Part shown: positions 33,232 through 41,205 of the stretch, one piece after another
How the letters are laid out: the number at the start of each line of letters is the position of its first letter
Numbering within the stretch: position 1 is the stretch's first letter
Source: an uncultured Bacilli bacterium
GTDB taxonomy: Bacteria > Bacillota_I > Bacilli_A > RF39 > UBA660
DNA length: 64,000 nucleotides
Assembly: GCA_934129885.1 (NCBI GenBank)
Contig: CAKOWU010000001.1
Location: 1 to 64,000 of the forward strand
Reading direction: 5' to 3'
Program-made: the position numbers and the translations under genes
Notes under the pieces: generated by a model
Seen by the model: only the letters and a program-made list of their open reading frames with translations
Database searches by the model: none
What the model was told of the DNA's origin: nothing

Positions 33232-33470
33232 CAAAATCCCTCCTGAAATATTTTTCTAAAGTTAAAATGTTTGGATCATTCTTACAAGCAAGAATAAAGT
33301 TTTTATGACATTTTTTAATTTTTTGATTACTTCCACATGGCCCTTTGTATTAGGAATTTTGGTGGTTTTTCTGAGCACTCGGCTCATTAATTCGGCACTT
33401 GGTTGCACCCCAGAGCACTCCATAGCACTCGGTAAAACTAGCAGAACGTATCTAAAAACATATCTAAAAT
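33218..33470 (-). pseudogene. Remnant of a SEC-C motif protein
   Basis: The frame ending at TAA 33218 reads KGPCGSNQKIKKCHKNFILA, a SEC-C zinc motif, then about 26 residues overlapping the S-4TM start by 14 bases. Upstream the same gene appears to continue one frame over (ELMSRVLRKTTKIPNTK), consistent with loss of a single G in a GGGCC run. No start codon with ribosome binding site was found. Its upstream part contains the 10-bp phased GCAC repeats. Confidence 0.45.
33375..33430 (-). repeat. 10-bp phased GCAC repeat array
   Basis: GCACTC at 33375, GCACTT 33395, GCACCC 33405, GCACTC 33415 and 33425: five of six registers spaced exactly 10 or 20 bases. The stretch is GC-richer than its surroundings. 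Confidence 0.55.
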
Positions 33471-33472
33471 TT
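33446..33472. repeat. Left copy of an inverted repeat flanking the dual-HEPN gene
   Basis: ACGTATCTAAAA then ACATATCTAAAATT, itself a tandem of two TATCTAAAA units. Its reverse complement recurs at 35626-35649 with a 2-base length difference. A further ACGTATCTAA is at 35725-35734. Confidence 0.6.
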
Positions 33473-33507
33473 TCTATTGTTGAATCTTTTCCACATTATT
33501 AATAATT

Positions 33508-35547
33508 CTATCTTACATGTTTGCTAAAGTTTTGATTATCATTCAAAATTGAATTAATAAATTTAGGTTGATTAATTGTTTTCAAAAGATCTCCAAGCGA
33601 TATTGTGGCATCAAATTGTATCTTTCCATCATATCTATCATAAAAGTGTAATTCTGTTGACATAATATCGTTAATACTTTTAATATTTACCGTTAAAAAC
33701 CCATGTGCTAAACACTCTCTCATTCTATTAAGTAAATCTACATTGGTGATTGCAAATTCTTCATCTATCCCAATCCCATCTATTATATTGCCAACACCAC
33801 TTACTTGATTTTTTGTTTTGATTAATCTATTTTCACATCTATTAATTTGTTTTTCTACATCTCTATAATCTTCTTCTTTTAAAGTGTGAGTTGATGAAGC
33901 TTTTAATAATGATGTATAGATTAATCTATAATCACTTTCCTCTCTTGATATTTCATAAAAATTACCAACCTTGGAATCAAGATATTCCTTATAAAATTTT
34001 AATGGAAATCTTAAATTTTTAGCATCTATATTAGATTTATTTTGATTGTAACAAAACAATAATAAATTGTTTAATAGTGATGTAATTACTAATTCAATTT
34101 TTGATTTATATTTTATATAATCTGACGCATTGTTTTGTAAATCATCATTATCAAAGTGGCCTGTTTTAAGCATTTCATACATATTCTTTTGAAAATAATA
34201 GACTTTGTTATATCTTTGATAAATTAAATTATTTATAATTTGAATTTGGGTAGTCTTAGATAATGAATAAAAATACTGTTCGTTTAGTTCTTGTATATTG
34301 TTAATTATATATTTAACATCTTTATCTGTTAAATTCTCAAACTTTGGATCTTTAGAAATTATTAAATGCCTTTTAATTCTAGAATTAAACGTCCTAATAA
34401 TCATATCCCTTGGTACTGCTGAGTTATAAATGTTATTATTACTAAGTGTTGTTATATAACTAATATCCAAACCAAAATCATTATCTAATCTTCTTTGAAT
34501 ATCTGAATCATTGTATTCTCTTAAAGAATAATCTCCAATACCAAATATTTCTAATTTTCTTAGATATTCTTCCAATGTTTCCTTATTCATAGAATTATTG
34601 TAATAATTGTCCATTCCAGAAAGTAATATTGGAAAAGCTCCTTCTAAATAATAATAATCATATAATTGATTAAACAGAAAAATAATATCTTTTTTATTCA
34701 AAATAATATTTAATTTATTCTTACCCTCGTTATAAAATTCAATATTACCATTTTCTAAAACCTTATAATTTGAATGTGCAATACAGTTTCTAATCATTTT
34801 AATAACTTTTTTATAATCTATTTCATTATTGCTCAAAATTGAATTATTTGTTTGTTTTAAAGATTCACTGTCATAGTATGATAAATATCTCAAAATTCTT
34901 CTAAGGCTTCTTTCTATATATTCAGGAACTAAATTTAATTTATCATCAAGCATTAATAATTGACTACTTAAAAAAATCATATCTAAATTATTATCAACAT
35001 TACTATAATTTTCACTTAATGGGCCAATATGACTAAGCACTTCGCTAATTAACGCTTTATCTCCATTCTCTATTGAAAGATTATTCAATATATTTAATAG
35101 TGCTTTGACATTTGAACTTGCATAATCTAACATAATATTATTTGAAATGCCAGTTGTGGGAGTGCTATCTTCTTGGCTTGGAGGAATGATATTATTTGTT
35201 TCATGCTTTTTATAAAATATATTTATATCTGCTTCTGGGCTAAATATGTCAATTCTACTTTCTTTGTTATCATCAATAACCGTACACATAAATTGAGTTG
35301 TTGTATCAATTCCAAAATTTTTTAATTTATCCACACTATATAAATCATCAGCAATTATTTGATTTATAATTGTTGAAATGCTAATACCATTAATTTCTGA
35401 TACTTCAACCATTTTTCTATTTTCTACTGGCAAATAAAAATTATATGCATATAATTTGCCATCTTCTATTATAAATTTAAGGGCTAACATTATTTTTGTT
35501 TTACTGTCTATAATTGTAATTAAAGTATCGTACCTATCTATTTTCAT
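33508..35547 (-). CDS. Large protein with two HEPN RxxxxH motifs, candidate defence RNase
   Basis: 679 residues from the ATG after AGAGGTGTAAGA (frame open to 35592). I do not recognise a named family. Two segments have HEPN form, each with helices leading to an RxxxxH motif and a beta-hairpin after it: MIRNCIAHSNYKVLENG (R253, H258) and RMRECLAHGFLTV (R610, H615). HEPN pairs form the active site of Cas13, RnlA, Abi and other RNases. The first 130 residues are beta-rich and may be a sensor. No membrane helix. Single gene between inverted repeats in a region with restriction, Fic and S-4TM genes. RNase activity is inferred from the motifs only. Confidence 0.6.
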   Translation of the reverse strand: MKIDRYDTLITIIDSKTKIMLALKFIIEDGKLYAYNFYLPVENRKMVEVSEINGISISTIINQIIADDLYSVDKLKNFGIDTTTQFMCTVIDDNKESRIDIFSPEADINIFYKKHETNNIIPPSQEDSTPTTGISNNIMLDYASSNVKALLNILNNLSIENGDKALISEVLSHIGPLSENYSNVDNNLDMIFLSSQLLMLDDKLNLVPEYIERSLRRILRYLSYYDSESLKQTNNSILSNNEIDYKKVIKMIRNCIAHSNYKVLENGNIEFYNEGKNKLNIILNKKDIIFLFNQLYDYYYLEGAFPILLSGMDNYYNNSMNKETLEEYLRKLEIFGIGDYSLREYNDSDIQRRLDNDFGLDISYITTLSNNNIYNSAVPRDMIIRTFNSRIKRHLIISKDPKFENLTDKDVKYIINNIQELNEQYFYSLSKTTQIQIINNLIYQRYNKVYYFQKNMYEMLKTGHFDNDDLQNNASDYIKYKSKIELVITSLLNNLLLFCYNQNKSNIDAKNLRFPLKFYKEYLDSKVGNFYEISREESDYRLIYTSLLKASSTHTLKEEDYRDVEKQINRCENRLIKTKNQVSGVGNIIDGIGIDEEFAITNVDLLNRMRECLAHGFLTVNIKSINDIMSTELHFYDRYDGKIQFDATISLGDLLKTINQPKFINSILNDNQNFSKHVR

Positions 35548-35625
35548 TCTTACACCTCTTACATAGATTATATCATATATCTTCACTATCAATTTTATTA
35601 TTACTGATTTTGAGTAATAAATTAC

Positions 35626-35649
35626 AATTTAGATATATTTTAGATACGT
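35626..35649. repeat. Right copy of the inverted repeat flanking the dual-HEPN gene
   Basis: AATTTAGATATA then TTTTAGATACGT, about 80 bases upstream of the HEPN gene start. Could be an operator, an end of a small mobile unit or an attachment site. Confidence 0.55.
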
Positions 35650-35776
35650 TTTGTATTGAATTTGAAAATTATGTCACAATATACGTTTTACTCTTATTTT
35701 ATAAGGATTTAGAAGGTTTTTATAACGTATCTAAGACAATGAATACTCCAAAAATTACCTAAATATTGTAATCATA

Positions 35777-35810
35777 GAAAAACCCGCAATCCCTTATTTT
35801 GCACGGGTTT
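35777..35810 (-). terminator. Terminator downstream of the SEC-C tail remnant
   Basis: AAACCCG (35780-35786) pairs with CGGGTTT (35804-35810), with T on the minus strand after it. It follows the remnant at 35817 on the same strand. Confidence 0.6.
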
Positions 35811-35816
35811 GCGAGC

Positions 35817-36028
35817 TTATTTACCACATCATTGCTTATATTTTTTACCACTGCCACAAGTAGTGGATGTTCCCATATTATCAGTATTATTTATACTTAT
35901 AGTATTATTCGTATTTCCTTATTTGTCAGACTAGGTAACATCTATATTATTTGTATTTATGATATTACCTGTACTATAAGTATTTCTCCAATGTGGACAT
36001 ATTGTGGACATTGTCCACATCCGTTCAC
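35817..36028 (-). pseudogene. Remnant of a small protein with SEC-C tail
   Basis: The minus strand ends CGSGKKYKQ, TGA, CGK, TAA: a SEC-C tail like that of SecA (CGSGKKYKNCCGK) with a Cys codon turned into TGA. Further upstream are Asn/Thr-rich repeats (NTNNTISINNTDN) broken by stops and a Cys-containing start VNGCGQCPQY. It may be a degraded short zinc protein or a fragment copied from a SecA-type gene. Confidence 0.4.
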
Positions 36029-36061
36029 TTGCTACGATTATATAAAATATATTATTTAGTG

Positions 36062-36313
36062 TCAACCATGGCCTTCCATAATTTTATCTACAGACAATTC
36101 TTTTATCAAATTAATGTCATAATCGTTTAAACACTCATTATGTTCAACAAAAAAAGATTCTTGTTTATTATCTCTTATATTATAAGTGAATACTGATATA
36201 AAAACTTCATCATAATTTTGATTAAATTTTTCATTACTTTCTTCAAATTGTCTTTCAAACTCTAATCTTTTTTCATTTTTTATAATTTTTAAATAGTATA
36301 ATTGCCAACACAT
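36062..36313 (-). CDS. Hypothetical acidic small protein
   Basis: 83 residues from the ATG with GAGGAGGTACAT in front; an upstream extension to 36343 lacks support. Helical and charged (NEKRLEFERQFEESNEKF) then FISVFTYNIRDNKQESFFVEHNE. No family recognised. The ribosome binding site follows directly after the T-run of the secA terminator, so it needs its own promoter or readthrough. Confidence 0.55.
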   Translation of the reverse strand: MCWQLYYLKIIKNEKRLEFERQFEESNEKFNQNYDEVFISVFTYNIRDNKQESFFVEHNECLNDYDINLIKELSVDKIMEGHG

Positions 36314-36325
36314 ATGTACCTCCTC

Positions 36326-36362
36326 AAAAAAAGATGTCAACAAATTTTATTTTGCTGACATC
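36326..36362 (-). terminator. secA terminator
   Basis: GATGTCA (36333-36339) pairs with TGACATC (36356-36362), continued by CAA/TTG; TTTTTTT follows on the minus strand. About 100 bases after the secA stop. Confidence 0.75.
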
Positions 36363-36459
36363 CTTTAATTTCAATGAATTTCGTCCACATTTTTATTTAT
36401 TGGTTGACAAACAACAAATTTGTTACCTTTTTTTAATTCATCTTTTCCCTTATTTTATG

Positions 36460-38952
36460 CTACTTCCCACAACAATTTTTATATTTTTTACCACTGCCGC
36501 AAACGCAGGGCTCATTACGGCCTATTTTTTGCACTCTTTTTGGTGATTGTTTTTTTATTTTGTTATTGTCTTCTACGGCTGTACCTTTGATTACTTGCTT
36601 TCTTTCTGTGTTTTGTCTAATTTCAGCATGTAGTAAAAATCTTGTGATGTCGGTGTCAATAGTATCTAATAAATCGTCAAATTTTTCATACCCTTCAGCG
36701 GTGTAGGCGCGAAGAGGATTTTCTTGTCCATATCCTCTTAAGTGAATTCCTTCTCTCAAAACGCTCATTTCATTTATGTGGTCCATCCAGTGAGTATCGA
36801 TTACTCTTAATGAAACGGCTTTTTCAAATTCATTTCTAACTTCTTCTGGAATGTCACTCATTCTATTTTCGTATTCTTCGGTAACAGCTTCATAAATGGT
36901 ATTTGTAAGCCCATCTGCATCTAGTTCGTTAAGTTCGTCTAATTCCAATTTTTCTTTAAGGAGGTTTTGGTTTACTGACTCTAATATTTCGCTGACATCT
37001 AGTCCTGTTAATTCACCATTTTCGTCGGTATGGTCTTTAACGAAGGTTTCTATATGGTCATAGAAGTTTTTTAGAACTATGTCGTGAATGCTGTCACTAT
37101 CTAGTATAGCATTTCTTTTATCATAGATAATACCTCTTTGGTTATTTAAGACGTCATCATATTCTAGCAAGTGTTTACGGGTATCAAAGTTATTACCTTC
37201 AACTCTTTTTTGAGCAGATTCAATTGATTTAGATAATGATTTACTTCTTATTGAAAGTTCGCCATCAAAGCCAACTCTTTGAAGTAATGCTTTGGCACTA
37301 TCGGTACCGAATCTTACCATAAGTTCGTCTTCAAAACTTACGCAGAACTGGGTCATTCCTGGGTCTCCTTGACGGCCGGCACGACCTCTTAACTGGTTAT
37401 CGATACGTCTTGATTCATGTCTTTCGGTTCCTAACACACATAGTCCACCAAGTTCTTTTACGCCTTCGCCTAGTTTGATATCGGTTCCACGTCCTGCCAT
37501 GTTGGTGGCGATAGTTACCGCTCCTTTTTGACCGGCTTTGGCAATGATTTCGGCCTCTCTAGCATTATTTTTGGCATTTAAAACTTCATGTGGAATTTTT
37601 TCTTTTTTTAACATGTTACTCAAAAGTTCACTGTTTTCAACAGCAATTGTTCCGACTAGAACGGGCTGACCTTTACTATGTCTTTCTTTGATTTCTTTTA
37701 CGATAGCAGAGTATTTACCAGCGGCAGTGGCGAATATTAGGTCTCCATAATCTTCTCTGATGACTGGCTTATTGGTAGGTATTTGGATAACATACATATT
37801 GTATATGTCTCTGAATTCTTCTTCTTCTGTTTTGGCTGTTCCTGTCATTCCTGATAGTTTTTTATACATTCTAAATAGGTTTTGGAACGTTATTGTTGCG
37901 AGGGTTTTGGTTTCTTCATTTATTTCTACGCCCTCTTTGGCTTCGATTGCTTGATGCAGACCCTCTGAAAAGTTTCTACCTGGCATTAGTCTTCCAGTGA
38001 ACTGGTCAACGATAACTATTTTGCCATCTTGAATGACGTAATCAAAATCTCTTTTCATACTGTAGTTAGCACGAAGTGACTGGTTTATGAAGTGCACTAG
38101 AGTTGTATGTTCTATATCATATAGGTTTTTAATGTTGAAGTAACTTTCGGCTTTTTTTATTCCTTCTTCATCTAGTGATACGGCTTTTGTTTTTTCATCA
38201 TATATATAGCCTTTATTTTCTTTTAGACCTTTTACAAATTTATCTGCTTGCATATAGAGATTTGCAGATTGCATTTTACCACCAGATATTATAAGTGGTG
38301 TTCTAGCCTCGTCTATTAGGACTGAATCAACTTCATCTATGATGACAAAGTTTAATGGTCTTTGAACTCTATCTTCGGCTTTTACTACCATATTATCTCT
38401 TAAGTAGTCGAATCCTATTTCGTTATTGGTTGAGTACATGATATCACAGTTATAGGCTTCTTTCTTTTCGGCTCTTGAGTATTCTCTATAGTTTACCCCA
38501 ACTGTAAGGCCAAGGAATTCATATATTTTTCCCATCCACCCGGCATCTCTACCTGCTAGATATTCATTGACGGTAATGATATGCACGCCTTTTCCCGTTA
38601 AAGCATTAGCGTAGGCTGGTAATACTGAGGTAAGGGTTTTTCCTTCTCCGGTTTTCATTTCTGAAATATTACCATAGTGGATTGCAAGTCCTCCTAGTAT
38701 TTGGACGTAGTATGGTTTTTCACCAATAACACGGTAGGCTGCTTCTCTTGCTGTTGCAAAGGCTTCTACTAGGATATCTTCTACGTCTGCACCTTGTTTT
38801 ATTCTTTCTTTAAATTCTACTGTTTTGCCTTGAAGTTCTTCGTCTGTTAGTTTAGACATTTCTTCATCTAAAGCGATGACTTCGTTTGCAATAACTTTAA
38901 AACGTTCTAATTCTTTATATTCATGATCAAATATTTTTTTTAAAAAGTTCAT
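36460..38952 (-). CDS. secA: Protein translocase ATPase SecA
   Basis: 830 residues, full length. Walker A in MKTGEGKTL, DEVDS box in IDEVDSVLIDEARTPLI, preprotein-binding domain at about 225-365, second nucleotide-binding fold (NMAGRGTDIKLG, QLRGRAGRQGDPG), helical scaffold, and a C-terminal SEC-C zinc motif CVCGSGKKYKNCCGK. It drives export through SecYEG. It follows hpf as in many Firmicutes; the usual downstream prfB is missing because the accessory island begins there. Start: GAAAGGATGACAAAAT before the ATG. Confidence 0.97.
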   Translation of the reverse strand: MNFLKKIFDHEYKELERFKVIANEVIALDEEMSKLTDEELQGKTVEFKERIKQGADVEDILVEAFATAREAAYRVIGEKPYYVQILGGLAIHYGNISEMKTGEGKTLTSVLPAYANALTGKGVHIITVNEYLAGRDAGWMGKIYEFLGLTVGVNYREYSRAEKKEAYNCDIMYSTNNEIGFDYLRDNMVVKAEDRVQRPLNFVIIDEVDSVLIDEARTPLIISGGKMQSANLYMQADKFVKGLKENKGYIYDEKTKAVSLDEEGIKKAESYFNIKNLYDIEHTTLVHFINQSLRANYSMKRDFDYVIQDGKIVIVDQFTGRLMPGRNFSEGLHQAIEAKEGVEINEETKTLATITFQNLFRMYKKLSGMTGTAKTEEEEFRDIYNMYVIQIPTNKPVIREDYGDLIFATAAGKYSAIVKEIKERHSKGQPVLVGTIAVENSELLSNMLKKEKIPHEVLNAKNNAREAEIIAKAGQKGAVTIATNMAGRGTDIKLGEGVKELGGLCVLGTERHESRRIDNQLRGRAGRQGDPGMTQFCVSFEDELMVRFGTDSAKALLQRVGFDGELSIRSKSLSKSIESAQKRVEGNNFDTRKHLLEYDDVLNNQRGIIYDKRNAILDSDSIHDIVLKNFYDHIETFVKDHTDENGELTGLDVSEILESVNQNLLKEKLELDELNELDADGLTNTIYEAVTEEYENRMSDIPEEVRNEFEKAVSLRVIDTHWMDHINEMSVLREGIHLRGYGQENPLRAYTAEGYEKFDDLLDTIDTDITRFLLHAEIRQNTERKQVIKGTAVEDNNKIKKQSPKRVQKIGRNEPCVCGSGKKYKNCCGK

Positions 38953-39006
38953 ATTTTGTCATCCTTTCTAATAATGTATTATAGCAAAAAAATATGGGAA
39001 TATAAA

Positions 39007-39028
39007 GAAAAAAGACCGAAGAAGGTCT
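39007..39028 (-). terminator. hpf terminator
   Basis: AGACC (39013-39017) pairs with GGTCT (39024-39028), then TTTTTT on the minus strand; overlaps the hpf stop codon. It separates hpf from secA. Confidence 0.7.
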
Positions 39029-39563
39029 ATTTTTCTTTAATTATACCGTAGTTACCGTCTTTACGTTTATAGATAACTTCGGTTTCACTACTTTTAGCGT
39101 TTTTAAATACGAAGAAATCATGGTCGATTAAGTTCATTTGTAAGATAGCTTCTTCTTCACTCATCGGTTTTAATTCTATTTCTTTTCGTTTAACTATTTT
39201 ACTAAAATCTTTTTCTTCGGCCTCTTCGATGTCAAAATCTAATGTTAGACCAACAATTTTTTCTTTATTAACCTTTTTATTCATACGGGTTTTATTTTTT
39301 CTAATTTGTCTTTCTAATTTGTCAAGTACTAAATCAATGGCAGCATAGGCATCTCTATTGGCCTCTTCTGCACGCAAAATCATTTTTTTTGCCGGAATAG
39401 TAACTTCTACAATTTGCAGTTTACCATCAGGTCTAATAACCACGTTTGCAACAAAATCATCAGGTTTCTCAAAGTATTTATCGAGTTTGCCGAGTTTTGT
39501 TTCGATGTATTCCTTAATACTTTCAGTAACTTTAAATTTTTTACCACGGATTTTATATTCCAT
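39027..39563 (-). CDS. hpf: Ribosome hibernation promoting factor, long form
   Basis: 178 residues. N-terminal S30AE domain (1-100: YKIRGKKFKVTESIKEYIETKLGKL, basic face near RKNKTRMNKK) and C-terminal dimerisation domain (about 120-175: KPMSEEEAILQMNLIDHDFFVF, NYGIIKEK). The long form joins two 70S ribosomes as an inactive 100S dimer in stationary phase. Start: GGAAGGTGATAAT before the ATG. Confidence 0.95.
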   Translation of the reverse strand: MEYKIRGKKFKVTESIKEYIETKLGKLDKYFEKPDDFVANVVIRPDGKLQIVEVTIPAKKMILRAEEANRDAYAAIDLVLDKLERQIRKNKTRMNKKVNKEKIVGLTLDFDIEEAEEKDFSKIVKRKEIELKPMSEEEAILQMNLIDHDFFVFKNAKSSETEVIYKRKDGNYGIIKEK

Positions 39564-39668
39564 ATTATCACCTTCCGTCTATATTATAACATATTTATTG
39601 TGAAAAATATATGATTAATAGACGGAAAATGGCACTTGGTAGAACTTGTGTACCCTGAAAATAATATA

Positions 39669-39694
39669 TAAAAAGATAGGTTTTATCACCTATC
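39669..39694 (-). terminator. Terminator in the hpf-csp spacer
   Basis: GATAGG pairs with CCTATC around an 8-base loop, then TTTTTAT on the minus strand. It would end transcription of the small frameshifted ORF or the csp gene. Confidence 0.6.
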
Positions 39695-39763
39695 ATTGAC
39701 TGAAATATAATCAGCACTTTTATTTGAGGTTTTATGGTGCTTTTTTATTAGTATTTTGACATC

Positions 39764-39884
39764 TTATAGTTCTTTTTCTAAAACTAACAAGATGTCCTCG
39801 TCTTTATATTTATTTTTTAAATTCTTTGATTCAAATTAAGGCGTGAAGGTAATTTTTATAAGTTATCAGCATATCTTTTTTCAT
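39764..39884 (-). pseudogene. Frameshifted small ORF (about 39 residues)
   Basis: ATG 39884 lies after GAGGGAGAAGT and gives MKKDMLITYKNYLHALI before TGA; one frame over the sequence continues as ESKNLKNKYKDEDILLVLEK then EL and TAA. The two parts read as one helical small protein broken by a single-base change. Alternatively only the 17-residue peptide is made. Confidence 0.35.
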
Positions 39885-39919
39885 ACTTCTCCCTCTTACT
39901 TTAAATAGGACAGAAAAAA

Positions 39920-40138
39920 CTACACTAAAGTAGCCTTTATTTCAACAACGTTTTTCGCTTGTAGCCCCTTGTCGGTACGAACTAGTTCAAATTCAACGTA
40001 TTGTCCTTCTACCAAAGTTTTATATCCTTCTGATAGAATTGCTGAATAATGAACAAAAATATCCTCTTGGTCATTATATTCAATAAATCCAAATCCTTTT
40101 TCATTATTAAACCATTTGACTTTACCTCTCACAGGCAC
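39920..40138 (-). CDS. csp: Cold shock protein (CspA family)
   Basis: 72 residues: VRGKVKWFNNEKGFGFIEY (RNP-1 KGFGFI) and DIFVHYSAI (RNP-2), then FELVRTDKGLQAKNV. It binds single-stranded nucleic acids as an RNA chaperone. The frame extends to 40156, but AGGAAGGGAGAT is immediately before GTG 40138 (reads MPVRGKVKWFN), which I choose. A GC-rich palindrome lies in its leader. Confidence 0.93.
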   Translation of the reverse strand: MPVRGKVKWFNNEKGFGFIEYNDQEDIFVHYSAILSEGYKTLVEGQYVEFELVRTDKGLQAKNVVEIKATLV

Positions 40139-40179
40139 ATCTCCCTTCCTATTCAAATATTAAAACGTAAAACTGTTTA

Positions 40180-40191
40180 GTCGGCGCCGAC
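40180..40191. repeat. 12-bp GC-only-core palindrome in the csp leader
   Basis: GTCGGCGCCGAC is a perfect palindrome in an AT-rich spacer. It is about 15 bases downstream of TGCTAAAAT, an extended -10 on the minus strand, so it lies near the transcription start or first bases of the csp mRNA. Confidence 0.55.
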
Positions 40192-40390
40192 ATGTTTATT
40201 TTAGCACAATCTAAGTAGCTGTGTAGTTAATGGGTCTTAACGCTATGATTTTATGCTTGAATGATTATTTTGGGGATAATATTTTGTTTTTGTGGCATTG
40301 AGGCTTGTGAGTTTTACGTTCAATACAATTTTTATTTTTGGGGCGGGATACGTGATACGATTAGGCTGTCAGATAGAGAAAGAAGGTATT

Positions 40391-40993
40391 ATGAAAGAAC
40401 TGGTAATAAATAATTCATTAAATTTAGTCAAAAGGCAATATCCAGATTATGATGATGAAAAAATAGCGGTAATTAGATACGGACTAGAGGGCATTTACCT
40501 TACGGTAAGTAAAACTATAATAATTTTCTTAATTGCTTATTTTCTTGGAATACTTAAGGAACTTATAATATTTACGCTTATTTATAATGCAATTAGGATG
40601 CCGTCTTTTGGGGCACACGCTCCGTCGAGCGCTATATGTCTGATGGCTTCTACGACTATATTTATATTATCTACATATCTATGTATGGTTATTTCAATTT
40701 CTATTTGGTTAAAGTTATTGCTTGGCACTATTGGAATAGTAATAATATTTAAGAATAGTCCTGCGGATACAGCAAAAAGACCTATAATTAATAAGAAAAG
40801 AAGGCTCTGTTATAAAATAATTTCTACTGTAATCGCAATTATATTTGTAATATTATCCATAGCAATACAAGATAACTTTATTTCAAATAGTCTTATGCTA
40901 GGACTCATGATACAATCTATGATGACGTCACGAATAACTTACAAGTTATTTGGTCAAACGTATGATAATTATAGGAATTATCAAAGTGAATAG
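40391..40993 (+). CDS. agrB: AgrB-like peptide-processing membrane protease
   Basis: 200 residues from the ATG after GAAAGAAGGTATT (frame open to 40292). Five or six membrane helices. The catalytic His76 and Cys83 are in GAHAPSSAIC, spaced seven apart as in S. aureus AgrB (H77, C84), and the NSPADTAKRPI segment is the family motif. It cuts the AgrD tail and forms the thiolactone peptide. It is followed 52 bases later by agrD on the same strand. Confidence 0.9.
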   Translation: MKELVINNSLNLVKRQYPDYDDEKIAVIRYGLEGIYLTVSKTIIIFLIAYFLGILKELIIFTLIYNAIRMPSFGAHAPSSAICLMASTTIFILSTYLCMVISISIWLKLLLGTIGIVIIFKNSPADTAKRPIINKKRRLCYKIISTVIAIIFVILSIAIQDNFISNSLMLGLMIQSMMTSRITYKLFGQTYDNYRNYQSE

Positions 40994-41045
40994 TGGTTTA
41001 AATTTTAATTTAAACATAGAGGAAATAGGAAGGGAGGCTGGATGT

Positions 41046-41159
41046 ATGATTGCAAAAATTATTGCTGCCGTTGGCGGATTTACTGCTAATGTAGGGAGTC
41101 AGGCTTGTATGTTATTTTGGCTTGATGAGCCTGAATCACCAAAAAGCCTAATAAAATAA
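41046..41159 (+). CDS. agrD: AgrD-like autoinducing peptide precursor
   Basis: 37 residues. An amphipathic leader (MIAKIIAAVGGFTANV), a core GSQACMLFW and an acidic tail LDEPESPKSLIK with the conserved DEPExP that AgrB recognises. By analogy with S. aureus the ring would close from Cys21 to Trp25 (CMLFW, five residues) with a short N-terminal tail. GGGAGG precedes the ATG by 8 bases. Confidence 0.88.
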   Translation: MIAKIIAAVGGFTANVGSQACMLFWLDEPESPKSLIK

Positions 41160-41176
41160 CACTAAATATAAATAAT

Positions 41177-41205
41177 AAAAATGTAGATTTCTGTTCTACA
41201 TTTTT
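41177..41205. terminator. Bidirectional terminator between agrBD and agrAC
   Basis: AAAAATGTAGA pairs perfectly with TCTACATTTTT around a 7-base loop. It ends both convergent operons and contains the agrC stop codon. Confidence 0.85.

Noticed and set aside
33305..33502. Plus-strand ORF of 65 residues opposite the SEC-C remnant.
   Set aside because: No start signal, and it is the complement of the phased GCAC repeats.
18072..36030. CGTTCACTT occurs at 18072-18080 and 36022-36030, near both edges of the island, as possible attachment repeats.
   Set aside because: Only nine bases match exactly; the flanks diverge, and such a match is likely by chance in 18 kb.
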